This document shows, piece after piece, positions 8,636-17,344 of a DNA stretch of 51,227 bases (position 1 is its first letter; each line of letters starts with the position of its first letter). Both the position numbers and the translations under genes were made by a program. The stretch covers positions 1-51,227 of the forward strand of contig JAAFKI010000045.1 of NCBI GenBank assembly GCA_021399345.1, read 5' to 3'. Source of the DNA: Candidatus Heimdallarchaeota archaeon (GTDB lineage: Archaea > Asgardarchaeota > Heimdallarchaeia > Heimdallarchaeales > Heimdallarchaeaceae). The notes under the pieces are model-generated. The model saw only the letters and a list, made by a program, of their open reading frames with translations, did not search any database and was not told the origin of the DNA.

Positions 8636-9649
8636 ATGGCAATTCGAATTGGTATAAATGGTTTTGGAAGAATTGGAAGAGGGATTTTTCGAGCAGGATT
8701 TAACAATCCAGATATTGAATTTGTTGGAATTAATGATATTGGTGATTCAAAAACTATGGCTCATTTACTGAAGTACGATAGTGTTCATGGTATTTTTAAT
8801 CACAAAATTGAAGCAACTGATTCATATCTAATTGTTGATGATGTAAAAATACCTATTTCAAAAGAAAGGGATCCAGTAAATATTCCTTGGAAGGATTGGG
8901 GAGTTGAGATAGTTTTCGAATGTGTAGGATTTTTTAGAACATTTGAGCTGGCGTATAAGCACATTGAAGGAGGAGCGAAAAAAGTAATTCTATCAGCACC
9001 AGATAAAGGCAAAGTAAAACCTATTCCCCCAATTGTGTTAGGGGTTAATGAAGACAAATTCAATCCCACAGATGATGATATTATCTCTAATGCTAGTTGC
9101 ACAACTAACTGCTATGCACCAGTAACCAAGGTTTTAGATGAAGCATTTGGTATTGAATCAGGATTTATGACTACTATTCATTCCTATACAACAGATCAAA
9201 GATTATTAGACTTACCTCATAGTGATTTACGTAGATCAAGATCAGCAGCTCTATCTATGATTCCAACATCTACAGGTGCTGCTACAGCAGTAGGAAAAGT
9301 ACTACCACATCTTCAAGGAAAACTTGATGCCATGTCAGTAAGGGTTCCAACTCCAAATGTTTCGCTAATAGATGCGGTTTATACTCTTGGAAAAGAAGTA
9401 ACTGCAGAAGAGGTTAATAACAAATTCATTGAAGCATCAAAAAGCAATTTAAAAGACATCTTAGCTGTTTCTGATGAACCTCTAGTTTCTATAGATTACA
9501 ACGGAAATCCGTTCTCTGCAACTGTTGATTTATCTTTAACAAAAGCAATTAAGAATCAAATCAAAGTTGTTGCTTGGTATGACAATGAAACTGGATACTC
9601 AACAAGAATGGTAGATTTAGCAAAATATATTGCAAGTAAGGGACTATAA
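8636..9649 (+). CDS. gap: Glyceraldehyde-3-phosphate dehydrogenase, bacterial/eukaryotic type
   Basis: 337 residues. It oxidises glyceraldehyde-3-phosphate to 1,3-bisphosphoglycerate. The N-terminal Rossmann motif GINGFGRIGR (7-16) is followed by Asp34, which favours NAD. The active site is ASCTTNC with catalytic Cys155, and His182 lies in TIHSYT. The C-terminal WYDNETGYS motif is present. These are signatures of the bacterial/eukaryotic (type I) enzyme; the archaeal type II enzyme has a different active-site sequence (SCNTT-like). The ATG at 8636 is chosen from its GGTGAT site. The gene is monocistronic, ending 2 bp from the convergent small gene. Glycolytic versus gluconeogenic use cannot be told. 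Confidence 0.95.
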   Translation: MAIRIGINGFGRIGRGIFRAGFNNPDIEFVGINDIGDSKTMAHLLKYDSVHGIFNHKIEATDSYLIVDDVKIPISKERDPVNIPWKDWGVEIVFECVGFFRTFELAYKHIEGGAKKVILSAPDKGKVKPIPPIVLGVNEDKFNPTDDDIISNASCTTNCYAPVTKVLDEAFGIESGFMTTIHSYTTDQRLLDLPHSDLRRSRSAALSMIPTSTGAATAVGKVLPHLQGKLDAMSVRVPTPNVSLIDAVYTLGKEVTAEEVNNKFIEASKSNLKDILAVSDEPLVSIDYNGNPFSATVDLSLTKAIKNQIKVVAWYDNETGYSTRMVDLAKYIASKGL

Positions 9650-9651
9650 TG

Positions 9652-10017
9652 CTACATCTCTTCTAGACTTTTTATCAAAGCAACTAAGGCTTTGTATAAA
9701 CAATCTGAGCATTCTTTAGCATCAGGATCCATGAAAAGTAGAGTTTCTCTTGTGTTTTCATAGACTTTTTGAGGTATTGATCTACCTCTGAGTTCTATTC
9801 TTTTCTTTTTAGTTGGACAATAAATTAAACCTTCATCATCCAAAACCACAGCGTTTAAACAGAATGTGGGGTTAGCAAACTCTTCCAAATCTGCAACAAG
9901 AAGCTCATCTGGATCATAAAAAGAGACTAATAGAATCATTTCAAGCTCATCTTCTAGAATACAATAAGTAGTATATTCAATCTCTCTATGCATTGGACAG
10001 GGTTGCATTATCCACAT
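9652..10017 (-). CDS. Hypothetical cysteine-containing protein, 121 aa
   Basis: Not recognised. A Cys/His pair near the N-terminus (CPMH, 7-10), Cys19, Cys53, a later IYCPTKKK and a C-terminal KECSDCLY hint at a metal site, but the spacing matches no zinc ribbon I know. The middle is acidic and beta-rich. The start could be Met1 or Met4; both lie downstream of a minus-strand TATA-like TTTATTTATC around 10050-10060. It lies downstream of the coiled-coil operon on the same strand but is separated by 104 bp and this promoter, so it is probably transcribed on its own. Function unknown. Confidence 0.6.
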   Translation of the reverse strand: MWIMQPCPMHREIEYTTYCILEDELEMILLVSFYDPDELLVADLEEFANPTFCLNAVVLDDEGLIYCPTKKKRIELRGRSIPQKVYENTRETLLFMDPDAKECSDCLYKALVALIKSLEEM

Positions 10018-10121
10018 CAGAATCTACGCCTTGATATAGACATCTGCCAATGATAAATAAAAATCTTACATAATACCTAGGCGATATGAATCAAGTGAAA
10101 GAAAAAGGGAAAAAAGAGAGA

Positions 10122-13100
10122 TTATTGTCTTATAGGGGCCCTACTTCTGAAATCGTAGTAAATTTTGGTTATTTCCCTAACAATTTCTTCGTTAAAGGTT
10201 ACAATTAGAAGTGGATCTCCACTTGGAGCTTTGTGTCCTAAGAAACCTTCTTCAATACCATCTCTGGTTGCCATCATTACTGTTAGGTTTGTATCATCCT
10301 TTACAACTACATTCCCCATCCCAAGCATTTTACTTAAGATAGCTTTATCTTCATCTAAATGAGCTGTTGTATTTGTTACAATTTCTAGTTTTCTAGCAAA
10401 AGTTTCAAGGAATTCAGGATCTATCCAATTTAGTCTTGGGCAAATTACTGTAGCTGAAGACTTTGTATTTCTCAAGAGAGACATCATAGTTCCATTAACT
10501 TGTTCGTTACCTGTTACTATCCACATATCTTCAATTGGATTTGGTTCAATTCCTGATCCTAGTGATAAAACACTCTTAATTAATTTCATTGATTCCCCAG
10601 TTGCATCTAAAGCGCCACCAATCTTATCTGGAATTGAACTTAGTGTCCCTGAAATACTAGTGTCTACATTCTCAATTTCTTGTTGAGTTCCTTTAATTAT
10701 ATTCTCTTTAAAACTCATAAGTTTAGAGCTGTAATCATCTTTCTCAGTATCTACAATTTTTGAATCCTCTTGAGCTGCGTTCAATTTTTCTGTTAGAGAG
10801 TTCAAATTGGAATCAAATAGGTCAGTTAAAGTTTTTTCTAGATTACTGAGGTCCGCATTAACTGCATCATTTCCAGAAGTTATAGCCTCTGTAAGAGCAT
10901 CCTTTGTTCCTTGTATATTAGTTACAAGGGCAGATGAATTTGAATCTGAATTAGTAATAAAACTATTAACTTGATGAGACATGTTTAATTCATAATCATT
11001 CCTTTCTTTTTCAAACTCATTTTGGATTTCTGTGACATTATTAACAAAGTCAGTTGCCATGCTTTCATAGGATTTCTCAAGATCTCTTTGAACGCTAGTA
11101 AACATAGTATCAATTTCTGTCTGTGCACCTATTTGAAATTCTTTTATGGAAGAGTCCAAATTAGTTGCAAATGCATCAGAGTCAGTTTTAACCCATTTTG
11201 GATAATTTGCACCAAGCTTTTGAAGCTCTCCCTTAGTATTTGCAAGTGCTTCATCCAATAATGATGATTTCTCAGGAGAAACATTTAATTCCGCTAATAC
11301 TCCTTCAGTACCTTCAATAAACTGTTGGACTTCTTGCTCAATTAAATCATTAATCTCGGTTTCAACCTTTGCTGTTTGAGCACTATAGTTTGTAGCAGCC
11401 TCATCTAGAGTGACAGAAATGTCAGTATCAAGAGCCTCTTTCGCAGATTTGAATTCACTTTGCAAAGATTTCATTGTTACATCCATTGAGGAAGTAGCTT
11501 TGGTTACTAATTTGGAATGATCGTCAATGTTTGACTTGAGTAATTCTTGAAGGTTAGTTGTTACTTCGATATTGTTTTTCTTCATTACATCAAGAATTTC
11601 TTGTTTTGTTGTTTGCAGAGATTCTAGACCATCTTGAATTGTCAAATGAATTTCTGTTTGACCTTCATTATCTTCAGTTGAATCTGGAGCTTGGAGAAGT
11701 TCATCCAATGAACCACTTATGGATTTAGTAATGTCAGAAAATGCTTTAGATTCAGCTCCTATTACATCTGCTAATGATTTAGTGCTTGTTCCTTGTAGCT
11801 CGCTAAATTGCTCTTCATAAGTAGTATACGTTTCTTTAATAGTTCTTTTCATATCATCTGAAGAGGCTGTAAATTGACTACTGATTTCACTCCTTGAAAT
11901 TTCAAATGATTGGCTGGTTTTTTGAAGTGTATCTGTTGTGAATCTTGCTAAATCTTCTAATCTCATATTCATTTTTTCAAATATCTCATTAGACAAAGAA
12001 TTCATTGAATTTGTCAATGTTTGAATCATTTCCGCCATTTTATTTCCAACATTCTCCTTTACTAGCTCAATATCTCTATTCATACTTCCGATTAGTTGAG
12101 CCATTCGTGGTCCCTCTTCTTTTCCAAATACTTTTTGAAGCTGTTTCTCATCTAATCCTTGAAATGTTTGGTTAATCACTTCAATTTTTGCAACGGATGA
12201 TTTAAGCTGATCATCTAATTCTTGTAATCTTTCTATACTAGCTTGATAGTTAATCTGAACAACATTAGGTACTTCATCTCTAACATCTCTTCCTCTTTTA
12301 GAGAACTCATCTGAAAAAACTTCAACATCAGATTTGAATTTGTTTTCTTTTTCAGTTATTAGATTTTGAATTGTTTCGTTGTTATCCTTAACGTTTTTCT
12401 CAATATTAGAAATAACAGTGGTTTTTAATTCATTAATATGAGAAGTGAAGTTATCCTTGAATTCCTCATGGGAGATTGCAAACTTTTCTTTCCTTTCTTT
12501 CAAAGCTTTTTCATATTTAGTAGTTGTTTTTGATAATTTATCTAAATAAGCGTTAGTTGATTCTCTAAATGCAGTCATGATGTCTTCTACAAATAGTTTG
12601 ATTTGATTACTTACGTTTTCAATTGAAGAAGTCAGATTTTCTTCAAACAGATTGAAGCCAATTTCTATTCCTGAATTAAGTGAAGATAGTAGATTATCGC
12701 TATTCTTTTTGAAATCTTTAAGATAAGCGGTTAAGTCATTACTCAATTTAACTTTCATTTCCTCTGTTTTTGCTTCAGCTTGTGTAATTAAATCTCCCAG
12801 CTTCTCAACAGAATCAACTTTAGTTTTATTCAGTAAATCAACAAACTGATTTTCATTCCCTCTCAAAATATTTACTGCTGTTTCTTTTGATTTATCAATA
12901 GAAGTCCTTATTCTGTCTGTTGTTGCGTCTTCAAGTTTTTTAAATTCGTCATTTAATGAAATTAGAATCTGCTGTACTTTTAATTGATATTCGTCAAGCT
13001 TTTTCTCATAATTTGTGATAATTTTGTTTACTGTATCAGAAAGCTTCTTAGAGGAATCTCTTGTAACTACGCTTGAATCTGCTGAGATTTTTTTAACAGC

Positions 13101-13895
13101 TTCATCAGTAACAGTTATAATTACACTTTTTCGTTCCCCTGCTTCTTCTATGAATTCCTGAAGCTGTGCTGATAAGCTTTCTTTTATCCCTCCGACTTTT
13201 TCAAGAAGGGCATCAAGTTGTATTTGAGTTCTCTCATCATGCTCTTTTTGCAGAAAGCCTAATCTTTCCTCTATTTTTACTTTGAATGAATTATGATGTT
13301 CTCCTATTTTGTGAATCGTAGAATCAAAAGAACTAAGAACATTCTCTTTTACTCTTTGAGCAGTTTTTGCAATAGCATCACTGTTTGTCGTAGAAATATT
13401 GGAGGTTTCTGATTTTAGCCTTTCAATCACTTCTGCTGTTTCAGTTTTTCCTGATGAAACTATGTTTGTTAATGAATCCAAAAATTTAGTAGCAGTTGAT
13501 GCAATTTCAGAGGCATGATCATCAACATTTTCTGTGATTTTTACATGAAATGCTGATAATTGTGATCTAAAATTTGTCATAGTTTTATTCCAATCTTCTT
13601 TTACATCATCACTTAATGCCTTTAATTCAGTTTCTAAACGAATAGATACATCCTCTGTAAGCTTAATTTGTGGGGGGAGTGGAATGAAATATGAGGTTCC
13701 CTCTTGGTTTTTAGCTTTGATTTCTCTAATGTAACCTTTGCCAGCTAAGCTGTTTAAAGCACTTTGAATTATATTTGCGGGATGTTTGTAATATGTTTGA
13801 ATTTGACCGATGGTTCTATAACCATATTGAACAATTATTGAATAAACTTGAACTTCATCTTTCGATAAACCAATCTTTTCTAATGTTCCTTCCAT
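10122..13895 (-). CDS. Giant coiled-coil protein bracketed by TrmB N- and C-terminal domains
   Basis: 1257 residues from the ATG at 13895. A GTGATT ribosome binding site lies just upstream, and the GTG at 13904 that opens the longer frame is part of it. Residues ~1-80 form a TrmB-type winged helix (LEKIGLSKDEVQVYSIIVQ, then ALNSLAGKGYIREI). Residues ~90-1100 are almost wholly predicted helix, rich in Glu/Lys/Ser/Thr with heptad-like hydrophobics and no membrane segment, so a long coiled coil. Residues ~1120-1257 resemble the C-terminal regulatory (PLD-like) domain of TrmB proteins (MWIVTGNEQVNG, ATVICPRLNWID). Normal TrmB proteins run about 250-350 residues, so a rod of some 1000 residues has been inserted between the two halves. 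It is the last gene of a three-gene operon after an ATPase and another coiled-coil protein. Expected to bind DNA as an extended rod; its role in chromatin, segregation or regulation is unknown. Confidence 0.85.
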   Translation of the reverse strand: MEGTLEKIGLSKDEVQVYSIIVQYGYRTIGQIQTYYKHPANIIQSALNSLAGKGYIREIKAKNQEGTSYFIPLPPQIKLTEDVSIRLETELKALSDDVKEDWNKTMTNFRSQLSAFHVKITENVDDHASEIASTATKFLDSLTNIVSSGKTETAEVIERLKSETSNISTTNSDAIAKTAQRVKENVLSSFDSTIHKIGEHHNSFKVKIEERLGFLQKEHDERTQIQLDALLEKVGGIKESLSAQLQEFIEEAGERKSVIITVTDEAVKKISADSSVVTRDSSKKLSDTVNKIITNYEKKLDEYQLKVQQILISLNDEFKKLEDATTDRIRTSIDKSKETAVNILRGNENQFVDLLNKTKVDSVEKLGDLITQAEAKTEEMKVKLSNDLTAYLKDFKKNSDNLLSSLNSGIEIGFNLFEENLTSSIENVSNQIKLFVEDIMTAFRESTNAYLDKLSKTTTKYEKALKERKEKFAISHEEFKDNFTSHINELKTTVISNIEKNVKDNNETIQNLITEKENKFKSDVEVFSDEFSKRGRDVRDEVPNVVQINYQASIERLQELDDQLKSSVAKIEVINQTFQGLDEKQLQKVFGKEEGPRMAQLIGSMNRDIELVKENVGNKMAEMIQTLTNSMNSLSNEIFEKMNMRLEDLARFTTDTLQKTSQSFEISRSEISSQFTASSDDMKRTIKETYTTYEEQFSELQGTSTKSLADVIGAESKAFSDITKSISGSLDELLQAPDSTEDNEGQTEIHLTIQDGLESLQTTKQEILDVMKKNNIEVTTNLQELLKSNIDDHSKLVTKATSSMDVTMKSLQSEFKSAKEALDTDISVTLDEAATNYSAQTAKVETEINDLIEQEVQQFIEGTEGVLAELNVSPEKSSLLDEALANTKGELQKLGANYPKWVKTDSDAFATNLDSSIKEFQIGAQTEIDTMFTSVQRDLEKSYESMATDFVNNVTEIQNEFEKERNDYELNMSHQVNSFITNSDSNSSALVTNIQGTKDALTEAITSGNDAVNADLSNLEKTLTDLFDSNLNSLTEKLNAAQEDSKIVDTEKDDYSSKLMSFKENIIKGTQQEIENVDTSISGTLSSIPDKIGGALDATGESMKLIKSVLSLGSGIEPNPIEDMWIVTGNEQVNGTMMSLLRNTKSSATVICPRLNWIDPEFLETFARKLEIVTNTTAHLDEDKAILSKMLGMGNVVVKDDTNLTVMMATRDGIEEGFLGHKAPSGDPLLIVTFNEEIVREITKIYYDFRSRAPIRQ

Positions 13896-13909
13896 TTTAA
13901 TCACTTCTT

Positions 13910-15358
13910 TTATAATTGATCTTTTATTGTTTCAAGATTCCTTTCTAGTCTTTCTAATCGACTTATGAGATCTTTTCTCAATTTTTCTGTTTGTTCTGCT
14001 TTTTTGATATTGTCCTTTGCTTCAATTTCAAGATTAGCTACAGTGGAATCTTGTGTTTCAACAATCTTGCTTTTTGCATTCGAGGACATAGTTGAAATTT
14101 CAGCTATAGTATCTTTTTGAGCTGAATCTATTCTTGAGGTAATTTGTTGACTTGTTCTTTCTAAGGAATCTTTTGCATCAATAATTTCATTTTCAAGAAT
14201 AGATATTCTTTCTGCTACTGTTTTTGCAGCATTGCCTTGTAGAGTGTCAGATTTTTCAACAACGGTTGTTAAAATATCATCTAAATGATTTTTAACATCG
14301 TCCTGTTCCCTTGATACAAAGGATTTTATTTCTTGTTTAATTGAATCTGATTGTTCAGAGAGAGTTGATAAAATTCCATCCACTTTATTGTTGAAATCCC
14401 CCTCAAACTCTTTAAGTTCAGAATCATGTTCATTATATTGATTATTTGTTAAATCATCATAAGATCCTAGCATTGATTCCTTAGATGTATTGAAATTTGA
14501 CATAGCTACTTCATTAACATCAATCATTCCTGTTTCGTATTCCGCTAAAACATCTTGTACTTTTGCAATTTCATCAACAAGATACTTATCCATGGAATCG
14601 GTTACATCAGATAATTCAGATTGAATTCTTTGAACTGCGTTATTAACAAGCTGCCCTAATTCACTTTTTATTCGATTGAAGCTTTCAAAGACAGATTCCA
14701 TGTTTTCAGTTAATTTATCACCATACTCTGATCTTAAATGTTCTATGGATTCTTTCATGATGTTTTGAGCAATATTGATGTTAGATTCAAGCTTTGTTCT
14801 CATATCTTCTGAATTGTTCTTGAAGGTTGAAAGATTATTTCCCTTTATCGTACTGACATCTTCTTTTACACTATCAATTACTTTTCTAAAAGCACTAACT
14901 TGATTATTTGCTAATCGTTCTAAATCTTGTTCATGGTTTGTAAGAGTGGTTCTTATTTTTTCACCAAATGATGAAGAATACTCCACAAAGTTTGTTTTTC
15001 CTTCATCTAAAATAGAAGCAATAGATTCATGTATTTTAGATAATTCATTTTTTGTATTGTCTAACTTCGACACTACAGATTCTGATTGACTTTTAGTCCA
15101 TTCATCAATTAGTTTTTTATCTTCAGATACATTTGCTTCAATAATATCATCTAATGACTGTTTATTTGTGTCAATTAAATTGCGTAAATTCTCATTCAAG
15201 CCAATAAACTTGTTTTGAACTAAAGTTGCTAGAATTTGATAAAATTGATGTAATTCCTTCAAGTTTTCTAGAGATTCTTTAAAATTTACAATCTCTACAT
15301 CTAAATTTTCAATTTCTCTTTTTACTTTTTCTAAATCTTTTGTTATTCTTTCTGACAT
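13910..15358 (-). CDS. Coiled-coil protein, middle gene of the ATPase/TrmB-rod operon
   Basis: 482 residues from the ATG at 15358, which follows an AGGTGAG ribosome binding site overlapping the stop codon of the ATPase gene. The longer frame's GTG at 15367 belongs to that site. The protein is nearly all helical with heptad patterning, rich in Glu, Lys, Ser, Asn and Asp. It starts with a short coiled coil (SERITKDLEKVKREIENLD) and ends in another (LISRLERLERNLETIKDQL). It resembles the central rod of the downstream TrmB-bracketed protein in composition, so the two may co-assemble. No enzymatic motif, signal peptide or membrane segment. A superficial likeness to methyl-accepting chemotaxis signalling helices is not backed by a recognisable hairpin motif. 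Function unknown. Confidence 0.8.
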   Translation of the reverse strand: MSERITKDLEKVKREIENLDVEIVNFKESLENLKELHQFYQILATLVQNKFIGLNENLRNLIDTNKQSLDDIIEANVSEDKKLIDEWTKSQSESVVSKLDNTKNELSKIHESIASILDEGKTNFVEYSSSFGEKIRTTLTNHEQDLERLANNQVSAFRKVIDSVKEDVSTIKGNNLSTFKNNSEDMRTKLESNINIAQNIMKESIEHLRSEYGDKLTENMESVFESFNRIKSELGQLVNNAVQRIQSELSDVTDSMDKYLVDEIAKVQDVLAEYETGMIDVNEVAMSNFNTSKESMLGSYDDLTNNQYNEHDSELKEFEGDFNNKVDGILSTLSEQSDSIKQEIKSFVSREQDDVKNHLDDILTTVVEKSDTLQGNAAKTVAERISILENEIIDAKDSLERTSQQITSRIDSAQKDTIAEISTMSSNAKSKIVETQDSTVANLEIEAKDNIKKAEQTEKLRKDLISRLERLERNLETIKDQL

Positions 15359-15367
15359 CTTACTCAC

Positions 15368-17131
15368 CTAAAAATCCAATTCTTTTTCAATATTTTCGAT
15401 AGAAATTTCTTCTACTTCTTTTGGTTCAGGTTCTTCTAAAGGAATCTGTATTTCCTCTTCTCTCCCGTAAATCATATTTGTAAAATAATTGTGATGTATG
15501 CTTTCCTTTTCAAACATCTCAACAGCTTTTTTCCTAATTCTTTCGAAGTTAGTTTTGTCCCCCATGTTTTTATAACAATCAAGGCTTGATTTCAAGTAAC
15601 CTCTAATAGCGTATTCACTTTTTTCCACAGGCAGTGTTACTGATAGTTTTTCAAATTGATCTGCAGCTCTTGCATATGATCTATTTGCTTTAAGTTCTTC
15701 TTCAACTGCTTTATAATAAGAGGCAGATTTTAGGTAAAGTCTAGCTGCAAAATAGAAGTTCTTTTCTTCGAATTCTCTTGCGATTTTTTCGCAGAATGCT
15801 CCTGCTTGCTCTAATTCATTAATCTGTTCAAATTGTTGAGTATTGATTAATGTTAAATCATATGCCTTTTGATACATTTTTCTCTCGATACAAATATTGG
15901 CGATTTTTTGAATCTTTGAAGCTACTGCAAAATCAGCAAGTCTGTCTCTAATTTTACCTGATAAATTCCCAACTTTTTCTATTATCTTATCTGTTGGAGA
16001 AATGTATTTGCTCAAATCCTCTAGAATTGAATCAAGTGTAACCATCAGTGAGGTAATAGGACTGAATAATCTCATTCGGAACTTCATTGCTGTTAATAAG
16101 GATTCTTGAACTAAACGAGCATGTGTTGAACCAATCCACAAAAACCCTTTTTCTTCAAGTGACTTGAGAGCTTCAAAGGGAACATATGCTGTCAATTGCT
16201 CAATCAAGAAAAGATTTTCATTGAATGAAGCCATTTCTGATAAGACAGACTCTTCTTCATCTGTTAGACTAAAGACCTTAGGAATATTTCTTTCCACAAA
16301 ATCATCGATTTCAAATCCAGATTTGATGAAGAAGTTACCTAGGTTTAAATCAAAGAAAGTTCTTTGACTATTATTAACAAGTTCTAGAACCCCCTTATTC
16401 ACAAGTTGAGGTGCAATACGTCGAAGATAAATCTCAGTATCTGAAACAGATAGAGGTTCTATACTGAAAATCTTTGAATTGTTGGTTAAATTCTTTTCAT
16501 AGTCAAAATCAAAAAGATATTGCTTTGTTAGAGCAGTGATTACTACAATGTTGTATCCTCTAATAGATAATTCCTTAATTATAGTTGAGAAAATTGAGTA
16601 AAACTCTTGAATATCCATCAATTTGAATAGATGAATATTATCTACAAAGAAATACAAAGTTGTTTGTGTCTCCTGTAGCTTTTGGTTAACTTTATCTAAA
16701 TTCTCGAAAAACAAATTGACATAAATCTCAGTATAAGTCTGGGATGTTTGTTTCTTGATGTTCTCCTTGAGGGCAGGAAGATCATCACCTAGTTTCTTTT
16801 TTCCTACTTTTTCAAGAACTGAACGCCAAGCTGGAGATATTTCATCAATCATATTTTTCCATTCTTTGAAGAACCCTAACAAATCTTTTTCTTCAGGCAC
16901 TAAATCAAACATGTGGAAAATATCTTTTCTTACCGATATAGAGGAAGATAATTTTCTTAAAAGAGAACTTTTTCCTGTTCCTTCATCACCAACTAGTAGT
17001 ATGGAATGAGTTTTTTCTCCTTCTTTCTTCATGTCTTCTTTTATCTGACTAAAGTCTTTGATAATGTCTCTCAATCCATAAAAATCATCAGGATTGCAAG
17101 GTTGGAAAAGGTTTGAATCTTGAGTACTCAT
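15368..17131 (-). CDS. P-loop (STAND/Orc-like) ATPase with TPR/SNAP-like C-terminal repeats
   Basis: 587 residues. Walker A is intact (GDEGTGKSS, 48-56, Lys54). Walker B is TLYFFVDNIHLF with Asp164, followed by a sensor-like VVITAL strand and a helical lid. Residues ~290-350 resemble a winged helix (LSEMASFNENLFLIEQL). Residues ~400-545 are paired helices of TPR type (KIAREFEEKNFYFAARLYLKSA, then YARAADQFEKL and YAIRGYLKSSLDCYKNMGD), whose spacing of small and aromatic residues resembles alpha-SNAP/Sec17. The tail is very acidic. A GAGGTCAT ribosome binding site precedes the ATG. It is first in a tight three-gene operon with two coiled-coil proteins and divergent from a small HTH gene. It probably uses ATP to remodel or load the coiled-coil partners; that is inference. 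Confidence 0.8.
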   Translation of the reverse strand: MSTQDSNLFQPCNPDDFYGLRDIIKDFSQIKEDMKKEGEKTHSILLVGDEGTGKSSLLRKLSSSISVRKDIFHMFDLVPEEKDLLGFFKEWKNMIDEISPAWRSVLEKVGKKKLGDDLPALKENIKKQTSQTYTEIYVNLFFENLDKVNQKLQETQTTLYFFVDNIHLFKLMDIQEFYSIFSTIIKELSIRGYNIVVITALTKQYLFDFDYEKNLTNNSKIFSIEPLSVSDTEIYLRRIAPQLVNKGVLELVNNSQRTFFDLNLGNFFIKSGFEIDDFVERNIPKVFSLTDEEESVLSEMASFNENLFLIEQLTAYVPFEALKSLEEKGFLWIGSTHARLVQESLLTAMKFRMRLFSPITSLMVTLDSILEDLSKYISPTDKIIEKVGNLSGKIRDRLADFAVASKIQKIANICIERKMYQKAYDLTLINTQQFEQINELEQAGAFCEKIAREFEEKNFYFAARLYLKSASYYKAVEEELKANRSYARAADQFEKLSVTLPVEKSEYAIRGYLKSSLDCYKNMGDKTNFERIRKKAVEMFEKESIHHNYFTNMIYGREEEIQIPLEEPEPKEVEEISIENIEKELDF

Positions 17132-17167
17132 ATGACCTCACGTTATATTTCATTTTGATTATGTTAA

Positions 17168-17313
17168 CCATATCTTATAAAATCTATGAATGTTCATAAT
17201 CTCCACTAACACTATAGATTTTTTTATCAAAAGTAACTCTGTTGAAATGCATTCTTAAAGTATATCTTACTTGTAAGTAGGAAACATTAAAAGTGTAAAT
17301 GATAGATATAGTA
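17168..17313. promoter_or_regulatory. Divergent control region of the ATPase/coiled-coil operon and the HTH gene
   Basis: The minus-strand TATA CTTATAAAA (plus-strand 17174-17182) predicts transcription starting near 17153 for the ATPase operon. TATGAA-TG-TTCATA (17185-17198), a perfect 6-2-6 dyad, lies directly upstream of it. A second dyad, CTTAC-TT-GTAAG (17266-17277), lies nearer the HTH gene, whose TATA may be GATATAGT (17306-17313). The paired short dyads suit autoregulation by the HTH protein, with control of the operon. Confidence 0.45.
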
Positions 17314-17344
17314 TTACTCAAACGCAGAGGTGCAAATATGATAG

